From assembly GCA_033064195.1 (NCBI GenBank), contig JARBJD010000072.1, positions 124,001 to 188,000 on the forward strand: 64,000 bases of DNA, given 5' to 3'. The translations under genes and the position numbers were made by a program. The DNA is from Blattamonas nauphoetae. Taxonomy: Eukaryota; Preaxostyla; Oxymonadida. The notes under the pieces are model-generated. The model searched no databases. It saw only the letters and a program-made list of their open reading frames with translations, and was not told where the DNA came from. Below, piece after piece: positions 44,301-53,804 of the stretch (within the stretch, counting starts at the first letter, position 1; every line of letters begins with the position of its first letter).

Positions 44301-47300
44301 CGAACTTCGCAGAAAACCGTTCTGGAAACTCCAAAACCGAACACTCTTACGATTACATGTGCAACAGAAGAATGTGGTTTCAAAGCGTGGATTCAAGAGG
44401 ATCAGACAAAAGTGGATCCTTCGTAAACTAAACGAAGAACATAAAATGCTCCCTGCGGAAAGCCGGCAAAAATTCCAACGACCATCCTCTCGAAAACAAT
44501 TGCAGACAACGCCCCAGTTCTGCTTTGTGTTCTTGTCGTGCAACACAAGAAATTGTGAAAACTCAATTCGGAGCATCTGTGTCACTTGAAAGTGCTCGAC
44601 TCGTCAAAAATGATGTGAAAGCTCAGCGAACAATTCCAAAGAGCGAAGAATGGAGTCGTTTAGAATCAGTTCTGAAAGAACTCTGCTGTGAAAACAATGA
44701 AAGTAACTATCAAATCAATTCAAACGACAGTCATTTTGTCTCTTGCTTCATAACCACACCGAAAGCTGATACAATTCTGCAGAACTGCCTTCCTCTCATT
44801 TGTGTTGATGCTACTTGGTTCAGATGGGAATTCAAACAGTGCCTCTTTCTCATGACAACCGTTGATGCTCTCAACCATGTCCACATTCTTGCCCTTGGAA
44901 TCGCATCAGGAGAAACTTTTTGAATTGGAGTGGGTTTTCAGGTTCACTCTTCAGAATATCCCGTCTTTGAAAAATCCTATCACGATTATCAGCGATCGAG
45001 GATCAGCTCTTGTTCCAGCTATTCTCACCTCGTTCCCGAACCATGATCATCACTATTGTGTGTATCATCTCTCGAACAATCTCAAGCATCACCTTGATGG
45101 TCAAGACAAAATAAAAATCGAAGATGCAGTCTCGTCTCTGTTTTGGCTTCAAGAGCGGAAACATCTCTCGAACATTCACAAATCATGATGAAGTTAGCTG
45201 AAAGAAACCCTGAAGCATACACATACCTTGACAGTATCGACAAATCCAAATGGACAGTATCACATTTTCGTCTCCCATGTTTTGGGAGAATAACCAGTCA
45301 AACTGTTGAGATTCAGAACGCTCGGCTCCTTCCATTTCGAGATCTCCTTCCGTCTTCCTTTTCACACATTTTTACATTCAATTTCTCGAAACCCACCTCA
45401 AGTTCTGGGATGAGATTGCTGGTCTGACCACTGACATTCCTGTGACATCCACATCGCTTGTTCACTCCCAACAACTAAAAGCAACCTCGTTAAATGCGGT
45501 TCATGTGGATGGAGGTGATTATCAAGTCTATTCTTTGGATAAGAATGAAGGGATGCCAGTGAAGCTGAAACAAGGCGTACTCAACTGCGAATGTGATTGG
45601 TTTAAGTTAAGAACCCTCCCATGTCAACATACTCTGGCAGTTTGTATGAAATTCGGTCTCAGTTCTACTCTGAACTATCCACTCTTTCTTCAAACACAAT
45701 CTCTGAAGAACATTGCTGCAGCCAATCCAGTGGCTGTCTGTTTCAATCTCCAACAATTCGAGATTGGTTCTCTTCAACCACCAAAACTCCAATACGAACA
45801 AACACAAAACATCGAATTCTAAGCCAAGGTGAATGGGAAAAGCCTATTGAGAAGAAGAAAAGAACAGAATCGAGCAAAGATCGCTCAAATTCAGACAAAA
45901 AAGAGAAAAAAAGGAAGGAAAGAACGAAGAAAGAGAAGATGAATCGTGAAGAGAAGAAGAAAGATTCTGAAGACACAGCGACAAAATTTTGAGCCAAAAT
46001 CAGCTCGAACAAGTACAAAAAGAAGAAAGAAAAGAATTACAACCATTTCACTCTCCATTTACTCAAAATTATGCTTTGCTAAACAAGACTAATTAGAAAT
46101 GGTAAACCAGAAGGTTCCTACCAATAAGACATCGTTGGTCCAGTAAATGATTGGCAGCTTGGCGGAAACAGTGTCGTCATCAGTGTTACTCGGAGCGAAT
46201 GGCCACCATGAGCTTCAAACTCCGCACCTAGACACATTATTCCTACGCCCCAAACGAGATGGGCTTCGAACCCTGAACCGCGGAGTTTCACGTCGAGGAG
46301 AACCTTAAGGTCTAGCCCTTTCTGATCAGGCTTTCTTAAAGAAGTGTCTACTTTCAGGCACCTTTATACCCAAATTCAACAAATGTGATTAAGGGAAGAT
46401 CATTCAACCTGTTAAAGATCGAGAGAAACGATGTGCCATAAAGTGAGGAGATATGAAGAAAAGAGAGGAAGTGGGATATGGAGAATGAAGTGATATGAAG
46501 CAGAAGTCTTCGAATAAATCAGTAAAAACCAAAGCTTGTGGGATAAAAGTGGAAAAAATGCTAGGAACAGGAAGACACCAACAAGAGGTGAGATTATTGA
46601 CACTCAGGTTTGTATTTCTCTCTGCATTGATTCTCCGTCTCTAATTTGAATAGATCGTGCGGAATGGTGAGGCTCTATTGGACAGAGATATGTGAGCCAG
46701 CAAGACGGCCTAAGTCACAACGTGGTCGCGCATTGGATGTAACTCTGGTTTGCTCTTCTTCTTTTATTGTTTCTCTCTCTTAAATTTTGATAGAACTTGT
46801 GAAATGGTGAGGATCATCCCCTTGGTGACTAGCGTATCAACAATACAATGAAACTCACAACTTGATCGCGCATTGGATGTAACTCTGGTTTGCTCTTCTT
46901 CTTTTATTGTTTCTCTCTCTTAAATTTTGATAGAACTTGTGAAATGGTGAGGATCATCCCCTTGGTGACTAGCGTATCAACAATACAATGAAACTCACAA
47001 CTTGATCGCGCATTGGATGTAACTCTGGTTTGCTCTTCTTCTTTTATTGTTTCTCTCTCTTAAATTTTGATAGAACTTGTGAAATGGTGAGGATCATCCC
47101 CTTGGTGACTAGCGTATCAACAATACAATGAAACTCACAACTTGATCGCGCATTGGATGTAACTCTGGTTTGCTCTTCTTCTTTTATTGTTTCTCTCTCT
47201 TAAATTTTGATAGAACTTGTGAAATGGTGAGGATCATCCCCTTGGTGACTAGCATATCAACAATACAATGAAACTCACAACTTGATCGCGCATTGGATGT

Positions 47301-50300
47301 AACTCTGGTTTGCTCTTCTTCTTTTATTGTTTCTCTCTCTTAAATTTTGATAGAACTTGTGAAATGGTGAGGATCATCCCCTTGGTGACTAGCGTATCAA
47401 CAATACAATGAAACTCACAACTTGATCGCGCATTGGATGTAACTCTGGTTTGCTCTTCTTCTTTTATTGTTTCTCTCTCTTAAATTTTGATAGAACTTGT
47501 GAAATGGTGAGGATCATCCCCTTGGTGACTAGCGTATCAACAATACAATGAAACTCACAACTTGATCGCGCATTGGATGTAACTCTGGTTTGCTCTTCTT
47601 CTTTTATTGTTTCTCTCTCTTAAATTTTGATAGAACTTGTGAAATGGTGAGGATCATCCCCTTGGTGACTAGCGTATCAACAATACAATGAAACTCACAA
47701 CTTGATCGCGCATTGGATGTAACTCTGGTTTGCTCTTCTTCTTTTATTGTTTCTCTCTCTTAAATTTTGATAGAACTTGTGAAATGGTGAGGATCATCCC
47801 CTTGGTGACTAGCATATCAACAATACAATGAAACTCACAACTTGATCGCGCATTGGATGTAACTCTGGTTTGCTCTTCTTCTTTTATTGTTTCTCTCTCT
47901 TAAATTTTGATAGAACTTGTGAAATGGTGAGGATCATCCCCTTGGTGACTAGCGTATCAACAATACAATGAAACTCACAACTTGATCGCGCATTGGATGT
48001 AACTCTGGTTTGCTCTTCTTCTTTTATTGTTTCTCTCTCTTAAATTTTGATAGAACTTGTGAAATGGTGAGGATCATCCCCTTGGTGACTAGCGTATCAA
48101 CAATACAATGAAACTCACAACTTGATCGCGCATTGGATGTAACTCTGGTTTGCTCTTCTTCTTTTATTGTTTCTCTCTCTTAAATTTTGATAGAACTTGT
48201 GAAATGGTGAGGATCATCCCCTTGGTGACTAGCATATCAACAATACAATGAAACTCACAACTTGATCGCGCATTGGATGTAACTCTGGTTTGCTCTTCTT
48301 CTTTTATTGTTTCTCTCTCTTAAATTTTGATAGAACTTGTGAAATGGTGAGGATCATCCCCTTGGTGACTAGCGTATCAACAATACAATGAAACTCACAA
48401 CTTGATCGCGCATTGGATGTAACTCTGGTTTGCTCTTCTTCTTTTATTGTTTCTCTCTCTTAAATTTTGATAGAACTTGTGAAATGGTGAGGATCATCCC
48501 CTTGGTGACTAGCGTATCAACAATACAATGAAACTCACAACTTGATCGCGCATTGGATGTAACTCTGGTTTGCTCTTCTTCTTTTATTGTTTCTCTCTCT
48601 TAAATTTTGATAGAACTTGTGAAATGGTGAGGATCATCCCCTTGGTGACTAGCATATCAACAATACAATGAAACTCACAACTTGATCGCGCATTGGATGT
48701 AACTCTGGTTTGCTCTTCTTCTTTTATTGTTTCTCTCTCTTAAATTTTGATAGAACTTGTGAAATGGTGAGGATCATCCCCTTGGTGACTAGCATATCAA
48801 CAATACAATGAAACTCACAACTTGATCGCGCATTGGATGTAACTCTGGTTTGCTCTTCTTCTTTTATTGTTTCTCTCTCTTAAATTTTGATAGAACTTGT
48901 GAAATGGTGAGGATCATCCCCTTGGTGACTAGCGTATCAACAATACAATGAAACTCACAACTTGATCGCGCATTGGATGTAACTCTGGTTTGCTCTTCTT
49001 CTTTTATTGTTTCTCTCTCTTAAATTTTGATAGAACTTGTGAAATGGTGAGGATCATCCCCTTGGTGACTAGCGTATCAACAATACAATGAAACTCACAA
49101 CTTGATCGCGCATTGGATGTAACTCTGGTTTGCTCTTCTTCTTTTATTGTTTCTCTCTCTTAAATTTTGATAGAACTTGTGAAATGGTGAGGATCATCCC
49201 TTGGTGACTAGCGTATCAACAATACAATGAAACTCACAACTTGATCGCGCATTGGATGTAACTCTGGTTTGCTCTTCTTCTTTTATTGTTTCTCTCTCTT
49301 AAATTTTGATAGAACTTGTGAAATGGTGAGGATCATCCCCTTGGTGACTAGCGTATCAACAATACAATGAAACTCACAACTTGATCGCGCATAGGATGTA
49401 ACTCTGGTTTGCTCTTCTTCTTTTATTGTTTCTCTCTCTTAAATTTTGATAGAACTTGTGAAATGGTGAGGATCATCCCCTTGGTGACTAGCGTATCAAC
49501 AATACAATGAAACTCACAACTTGATCGCGCATTGGATGTAACTCTGGTTTGCTCTTCTTCTTTTATTGTTTCTCTCTCTTAAATTTTGATAGAACTTGTG
49601 AAATGGTGAGGATCATCCCCTTGGTGACTAGCGTATCAACAATACAATGAAACTCACAACTTGATCGCGCATAGGATGTAACTCTGGTTTGCTCTTCTTC
49701 TTTTATTGTTTCTCTCTCTTAAATTTTGATAGAACTTGTGAAATGGTGAGGATCATCCCCTTGGTGACTAGCGTATCAACAATACAATGAAACTCACAAC
49801 TTGATCGCGCATAGGATGTAACTCTGGTTTGCTCTTCTTCTTTTATTGTTTCTCTCTCTTAAATTTTGATAGAACTTGTGAAATGGTGAGGATCATCCCC
49901 TTGGTGACTAGCGTATCAACAATACAATGAAACTCACAACTTGATCGCGCATAGGATGTAACTCTTGTTTTCTCTTTCGCATTCCATCTCGCGTTCTCTT
50001 ATATACCTTTTGCACAGGCCGTCCAGTCACTCTTATTAACTCACCTCTATTTTCAACTCTACTTCTGAGCAGTCGTTTTCCGTAAGCACCTTGGCCCTTC
50101 CACTCCCTATTTCTACTTTCTTTCTACCACCATCTTGCTCTTTTCTTCTTCTATTCTCTCTTTTTATCTTTCGTCATGATCTTTCCATCCCTCTGTCTTG
50201 GACCGTGTTTGTAGTTCATTTTTCCTCGTTTATTGGGTTTTGTATCTCATGAACTCTTTTCTGATTGGTTTTCAGGCTTTTCCTAAAATCCAGAATTTTG

Positions 50301-50591
50301 GACACCTAACCTCCTATTTTGGCAGACAGGTGTCCAGAATCTGGGGGTGTCCAAATCCTGGCATTTTTTTAAATTACAGGTGTCCATTTCTGCGTTTTTT
50401 CGACAAGTGTCCACTTTTCTGGAAAAGCGATCAAAGGTGTCCAAAATTTTGGACAGCTCAGGGCGCAGCAATCCACGATCTAGGAGGACGGTTATGGTTT
50501 CGGCTTTCGAGTCGAACAGACGGAGCCATTCAGGGACTGAGAATTCACGTGGCTCTTCTATTTCGAGTACGACTTGATCGTCAACTTGCAT
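41393..50591 (-). CDS. Merlin (IS1595/ISXO2-like) transposase, interrupted by the nested element
   Basis: The minus-strand reading begins at 50591 (MQVDDQVVLEIEEPREFS), runs to 50469, and resumes at 42250 in the same frame, ending at 41393. Without the insert this is 981 bases, 326 codons plus stop. An N-terminal zinc ribbon (CPTCGEE, then WRCR) precedes the ISXO2-type DDE domain. The first Asp is in VEVDEACFG and the second in YTDCWASY. The third acidic residue is in the family hallmark HINRIEGTWTHLR, preceded by FFRDPVT. It cuts and pastes Merlin DNA in the nucleus. The insertion splits it after residue 41, so the gene is inactive now. Apart from that the frame is clean, so the Merlin copy was probably intact until recently. 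Confidence 0.85.
42242..42250. repeat. Mutator-like element target duplication, left (agggcgcag)
   Basis: The 9-bp sequence agggcgcag occurs immediately before the element and again at 50460-50468 immediately after it. Nine bases is the standard Mutator duplication. It falls inside the Merlin transposase reading frame. Confidence 0.9.
42251..42686 (+). repeat. MULE left outer terminal inverted repeat
   Basis: The segment is mirrored at 49970-50459. The outermost 100 bases carry several copies of a tgtcc motif on either strand and the palindrome tccaaaatttta-like core tccaaaattttgga, candidates for transposase binding. The right end is somewhat longer because of extra tgtcc-bearing sequence. 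Confidence 0.85.
42646..42653 (+). promoter_or_regulatory. Inward-facing TATA-like box in MULE end
   Basis: The sequence tatataag lies about 35 bases before the first array unit and faces the transposase gene. The mirror copy is at 49998-50005. It is a plausible promoter for transcripts that would run through the tandem array into the transposase. Confidence 0.4.
42687..44130 (+). repeat. Tandem array, 140-bp unit, left end (about 10.3 copies)
   Basis: Units begin gagttacatccaatgcgcga at 42687, 42827, 42967, 43106 and so on up to 44084, where a final partial unit runs into the core. Units are nearly identical. Differences are single-base: one missing base in some units, tacgct or tatgct, and catccaatg or catcctatg. 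The catcctatg variant is found in the outermost and innermost units only. Confidence 0.95.
44173..45822 (+). pseudogene. MULE transposase with SWIM zinc finger, frame-broken
   Basis: Coding signal runs over consecutive frames: 44173-44589, 44525-44923, 44862-45188, 45143-45427 and 45442-45822. The N-terminus has a FAR1-like look (QSFDSSDDARQFFWLYASS). The MULE catalytic core shows the first Asp in CVDATWFRWEF and the second in TIISDRGSALVPAI, followed by YCVYHLSNNLK. A candidate Glu lies in QTVEIQNARLLPFR. The C-terminal SWIM finger is NCECDWFKLRTLPCQHTLAV (CxC...CxH). The frame changes about four times, so either several frameshifts or unrecognised introns are present; the copy is probably not autonomous now. 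Strand and position fit transcription from the left inverted repeat. Confidence 0.8.
45823..46720. other. MULE core downstream of transposase
   Basis: Begins with a Lys/Glu/Arg-rich low-complexity stretch that could be an extension of the transposase tail (45827-45990). The rest holds no recognised gene. Around 46260-46290 a B-box-like ggttcgaagcc is present on the minus strand, without a convincing A box. Confidence 0.4.
46721..49969 (-). repeat. Tandem array, 140-bp unit, right end (about 23 copies)
   Basis: This is the complement of the left-hand unit, repeated every 140 bases from about 46729 to 49950. Variants are scattered: agcatatc instead of agcgtatc in several units, and one unit short by a base at 49200. 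cataggatg replaces cattggatg mainly in the outermost units (49391, 49671, 49811 and 49951), mirroring the outer unit of the left end. Confidence 0.95.
49970..50459 (-). repeat. MULE right outer terminal inverted repeat
   Basis: Inverted copy of the left outer repeat, with a mirrored TATA-like box at 49998-50005 and clustered gtgtcc motifs between 50328 and 50455. It ends ttttggacagctc, directly followed by the target duplication at 50460-50468. Confidence 0.85.
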
Positions 50592-50663
50592 TTTGAAAAA
50601 AAAGTGATATTATGGGAGAGAGTAAGTCTTGATCACTCTTGGCCCAGAAAGTCCACCCGTGCC

Positions 50664-50671
50664 ATAGAATC
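50664..50671. repeat. Merlin target-site duplication, right (atagaatc)
   Basis: Second copy of atagaatc, immediately outside the right Merlin terminal repeat and 25 bases before the start codon of the helical gene. Confidence 0.85.
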
Positions 50672-50696
50672 CATATCTTCATCCATTCCGTTTTTC

Positions 50697-51677
50697 ATGT
50701 TGGTTGACACACAATCGATTGATTGGTCTGAAGATTCAACCCCACTCTTTGAATCGATCATCACCCACCTCTCATCGACATATCCCGATCACGGAGATAT
50801 CGCGAAGATCACAATGATCCTGTTTGCCCTTCACGATCACGTGACCCAAACCGAAGAAACGGAGCCAACATCATTCTCTCTACTGGCGTCGACGAAGGAG
50901 GGAATGTCGGCGTTTTCGTCCGGCATTCTCACTCTTCTGTCGACAGGAACAGCCACAGTTCGCCTGGCTGTATTTCTTTTTCTGGAGTATTGTCTCTCCG
51001 ATGCGACTCGAAGTGAGCGATTGCTGTTTGTTGAAGCAGGGTTCTTCCGCCGCCTGTCGAGCACTTTCCGAGAACATGGCATTTCGTTTGATGGAGATTT
51101 TGGGCCATCGCTGGTGTCGATTGTGTCTCATTGCCTCCAGCCAGCCAACCCTCGCTACTTCCGACGATATTCAAACGAAAAGACATTCCTGATCCCGAAC
51201 ATCCATGAAACGACGTTCGATGAAGTGATCGAACCGATGGAGGGCTTTTTTGAGATTGTGTTTCGACACAGATTCGACTTCAGAGAAGATGAACTGTCTT
51301 CAGAATCGCTCTCGGAACTGCTTCGGACAATGCTCGGCCTCTCCCCGTTTCACGCACAAACGATGGAACTTGTGCTCTCTCTGCCGATTGCACTGACATT
51401 CGCATCGTGTGTGTCGTTCTACTCCGACGACACCTTGTTTATCGGAACGTTCTTTCGCGATTTCGCATTCGGACGGTATTTACACGAAGACGGCGACGAC
51501 ATCCCTCTTCGCGAGCGATCAGATGAAGTGTTCAGGCAGCTGAAGGAAGAGGGTCTGGACGACTTGCTGGAATATCACATCAAAGCGTACGACGACCCGC
51601 CGTGGAACCAGTGGCAGCCAATTCGCGTTGTTCGCCCTATTTTGATTGACATCGGTGGAAACGTGCCTCCTTGGTAG
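50697..51677 (+). CDS. Armadillo-like helical family protein, second intact member
   Basis: Single exon, 326 codons, stop TAG. The start MLVDTQSIDWSEDSTPLF is the first Met outside the Merlin element; the frame is open upstream into the transposon, which cannot be native. The product is alpha-helical throughout and aligns with the gene at 36624 over the whole length: FSSGILTLLSTGTATVRLAV matches GFVESIFTLLSSHHSTVI, and FHAQTMELVLSLPIALTFAS matches FHRPTLDFVLASPILIAF. It ends with an acidic-aromatic tail (LLEYHIKAYDDPPWNQWQP). No catalytic motif; probably cytoplasmic, role unknown. The nested transposons have moved its original upstream region 9.5 kb away, so expression may be altered. Confidence 0.75.
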   Translation: MLVDTQSIDWSEDSTPLFESIITHLSSTYPDHGDIAKITMILFALHDHVTQTEETEPTSFSLLASTKEGMSAFSSGILTLLSTGTATVRLAVFLFLEYCLSDATRSERLLFVEAGFFRRLSSTFREHGISFDGDFGPSLVSIVSHCLQPANPRYFRRYSNEKTFLIPNIHETTFDEVIEPMEGFFEIVFRHRFDFREDELSSESLSELLRTMLGLSPFHAQTMELVLSLPIALTFASCVSFYSDDTLFIGTFFRDFAFGRYLHEDGDDIPLRERSDEVFRQLKEEGLDDLLEYHIKAYDDPPWNQWQPIRVVRPILIDIGGNVPPW

Positions 51678-52098
51678 TGCTGACTCTCTTCTCGTTTTCA
51701 CAGAGAACACCAACCCTCCGTTCTGTTTGTAGATCATTCTGTGTTCTTTCTTGTTCGCCATTGTTTCATGCCATCTTTTGAATCTTTTCTCTTTTGACTG
51801 AATAAAGATTGAGTGTACCAGCTTCTTGACAGAATAAACATCCTTGTGGAGAACATCATCTCTAGAAATCGCACATTCTGAGTGATTGATACTCAAATTT
51901 GTATTTCGGTACGTTTCCCCATCAATTGTGTATCAAATGGTGGATGAAAGTGCTTGAGTAATTTAAATCCTGTGACACATCCACTGCCTGAATCTTCATG
52001 AGTCAGAAACGACACACAGTGAACCAACTTCGATCCAACCATGATTAAAATTTGTCCATCCATCTCTCCGAAAAATCAATTCTCCATCCTCCCCAAAC
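51678..52098. other. Intergenic spacer
   Basis: About 420 bases between the helical gene and the Rab-like gene on the same strand. No gene, repeat or RNA recognised. Confidence 0.4.
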
Positions 52099-53275
52099 AT
52101 GGAACATGAAGTCTGCCTTGTATTCTATTGTGATTTGTCTTTCTCTCGATATTTCTTTGATCTACAGCGCGTTGTGAAGGTTCTTACAATTGGCGACGAC
52201 GACGCGAATATCACTCACCTTGTGTATCACCTTGTTTGACCTCTACCTTTCTGTTCACTTTTCCTCCTCTTTTTGTCTGTCAAGGCCCATGATCGATTGA
52301 CTACTTTTCGATATTTTCTCGATTTCGTTTGCTGCTCTTTCGATGCTAATTCATGCTTTTTTTCACTTTCTGAACACTGGTCACTTGCTTTTGTCTTTCA
52401 GTTTACGCAAACCGTTCGAACCGGTGAGGAGAAGGTGAAATTCCAACTTGTTTGACTGTTTTACTTTCTCTTTCGTTTTCCTCATTGAATTATTCTTCAC
52501 TTTTTCTATTTCGGTTTTTGGATGAACCTATTTTTGATTCTTTTTTGTGGTAGTGGGATTGCAGTCCCTCCCTTCGATCTCCTCCTCTTTCACGAGCGTG
52601 GTACCGTGGGACGTCAGTTCTGCTCATTGCCTACAATCCAATAATTAAGTATGTTCGACCATTTCCCTTTCTAGTTGTGCCTGTTCGACTTCTTGTTTCA
52701 CTGTCTCGCTTTCTTCATTTTTCTCATTCTCGTTTTTCTTCGTCAATTTCGTCCTGACTGTCATTTTCAACTCCTCTCGACTCATTACTTGGTGATTCAG
52801 AACCACATTCACAAACGTTCGAAGATGGTTCGACGATGCAGACTGCCAGCTGGACTCACCAGCAATCCGAATGTTGGTTGAACACACATCGTCTCGTAAC
52901 CGACCGCGAGAAGTGCCGATCGGGGCAGGACAGGTTTGGATGAGATGTTTTCTCTTTTTGAAGATTTGGTGTTTGTTCGAGTGTTGTGTCGCATTGTTTC
53001 GTGTTGGGATTGGATTGTTTTCTTTTCTATGTTTGATGTTGTCTGTTTCGTTGATTGTCAGGCGATGGCAGAATCGATGGGCATTTTGTTTGGTGAAGTG
53101 GATTCGTCGTCGGGGGAATTCAACGACGATCTTCTCGAATTGTATGGCGATTCGTTCTCTGATTCCTGTTTTGTGTTTTATGTCGTTTTGTTGTTTCAGA
53201 TTGGCGAATGAAATCGTCTCAAAATTCCCATTGTCTGATGTCCCACCATCGTCTCATCCTCCCAACCGACCCTGA
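52099..53275 (+). CDS. Rab-like protein with all GTP-binding motifs lost (eight exons)
   Basis: Model: exons 52099-52119, 52168-52221, 52285-52326, 52402-52449, 52554-52648, 52801-52933, 53062-53141 and 53200-53275. That is 549 bases, 182 codons plus TGA, with exact phases across seven GT-AG introns of 48-152 bases. The order of parts follows a Rab GTPase: VVKVLTIGDDDANITHL (strand 1 and P-loop position), EEKVKFQLWDCSPSL (strands 2-3 and switch II), and AWYRGTSVLLIAYN. Then come TFTNVRRWFDDAD, IRMLVEHTSSRNRPREVP, and GILFGEVDSSSGEFNDDLLE. But GxxxxGKS is GDDDANIT, WDTAGQ is WDCSPS, NKxD is EHTSS, and the C-terminal prenylation cysteines are missing. Such a protein should not bind GTP or anchor in membranes in the usual way. 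The intact frame over eight exons argues for selection rather than decay. Confidence 0.75.
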
Positions 53276-53804
53276 AAGTGTGTTCGTTTTGTGGTTTTGA
53301 GAGGATTTTTGTAGACATCCAGCAGCGACACTCGTGTGATCGATACTATCATTCTGTGTCTTCCCATCCTTTATTTAATCGTGTTCTTCTTTTCTGTTTA
53401 TTGGCTGTGAAATCCATTTTGGTTGTTTTTGGTATTCGCTCCTTTTTGTGAAAAATGCTCTTCCAACAATCGAGAACGTGTGATGGAAACTTTTCAAAAA
53501 GAAAACTCAGACAATAAAGACAGAGACACCCAGTGTCCACCCTGTGTCGTCTCACTACCCAACAATCTTTCGGAGGAGAAGATTTGAAGCCTTCAACACT
53601 GCTCCCTCCCTCCTCAGCCTCACTCTTCGTATCAATTTCATTCGAGTGAGGTCAGATGACATCACCACACCGCGTGTCGTGAACTTCAATGTGGTCGACG
53701 AAGCGACCGTCCCAGTTTTAAGAGACAAGACGATGGAGTGGGTGGACGAGCTATGTGAGATTGTCGACGATTTCTTCTTTCCCTTCCTCTTTTCACAAAG
53801 ATAA
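53276..53804. other. Spacer with one unassigned open frame
   Basis: A plus-strand frame at 53544-53804 (TTPRVVNFNVVDEATVPVLR near its middle) ends just before the next gene. It might be an exon, but it has no recognised family and no clear splice partner. Otherwise nothing is seen. Confidence 0.35.

Larger units (their letters stand above)
42251..50459 (+). mobile_element. Mutator-like (MULE) DNA transposon with tandem-array inverted ends
   Basis: The element is 8209 bp, bounded by the inverted sequence gagctgtccaaaattttgga and its complement, with a 9-bp target duplication. Each end has a unique outer part of about 430-500 bp, then an array of a 140-bp unit facing inward. The left end has about ten units and the right end about 23. 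The 2.6-kb core carries a MULE transposase gene on the plus strand. Architecture and duplication size match Foldback-like or tandem-repeat MULEs. It lies inside the Merlin element, so it is the younger insertion. Confidence 0.9.
41123..50663 (-). mobile_element. Merlin DNA transposon (1323 bp) carrying a nested Mutator-like element
   Basis: Terminal inverted repeats of about 26 bp share ggtggacttt and tgggccaaga at both ends (41123-41149 and the complement of 50638-50663), with an 8-bp duplication atagaatc outside. Without the nested 8209-bp element and its 9-bp target copy, the unit is 1323 bp, a normal Merlin size. It holds one minus-strand transposase gene and, between its left terminal repeat and the gene's 3' end, a tRNA-like sequence. 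It sits 34 bp upstream of the start codon of the helical gene at 50697. The Merlin call rests on the IS1595-type DDE transposase, the TIRs and the 8-bp duplication. Confidence 0.85.

Noticed and set aside
46200-46330. Possible second tRNA-like gene on the minus strand inside the MULE core (B-box-like ggttcgaagcc).
   Set aside because: No acceptable A box at the right distance and no cloverleaf; a degenerate second copy nearby suggests simple duplication of a chance motif.
42687-49969. CRISPR-like or centromeric satellite reading of the 140-bp arrays.
   Set aside because: Units abut without spacers and are arranged as inverted ends of a transposon with exact 9-bp target duplication.
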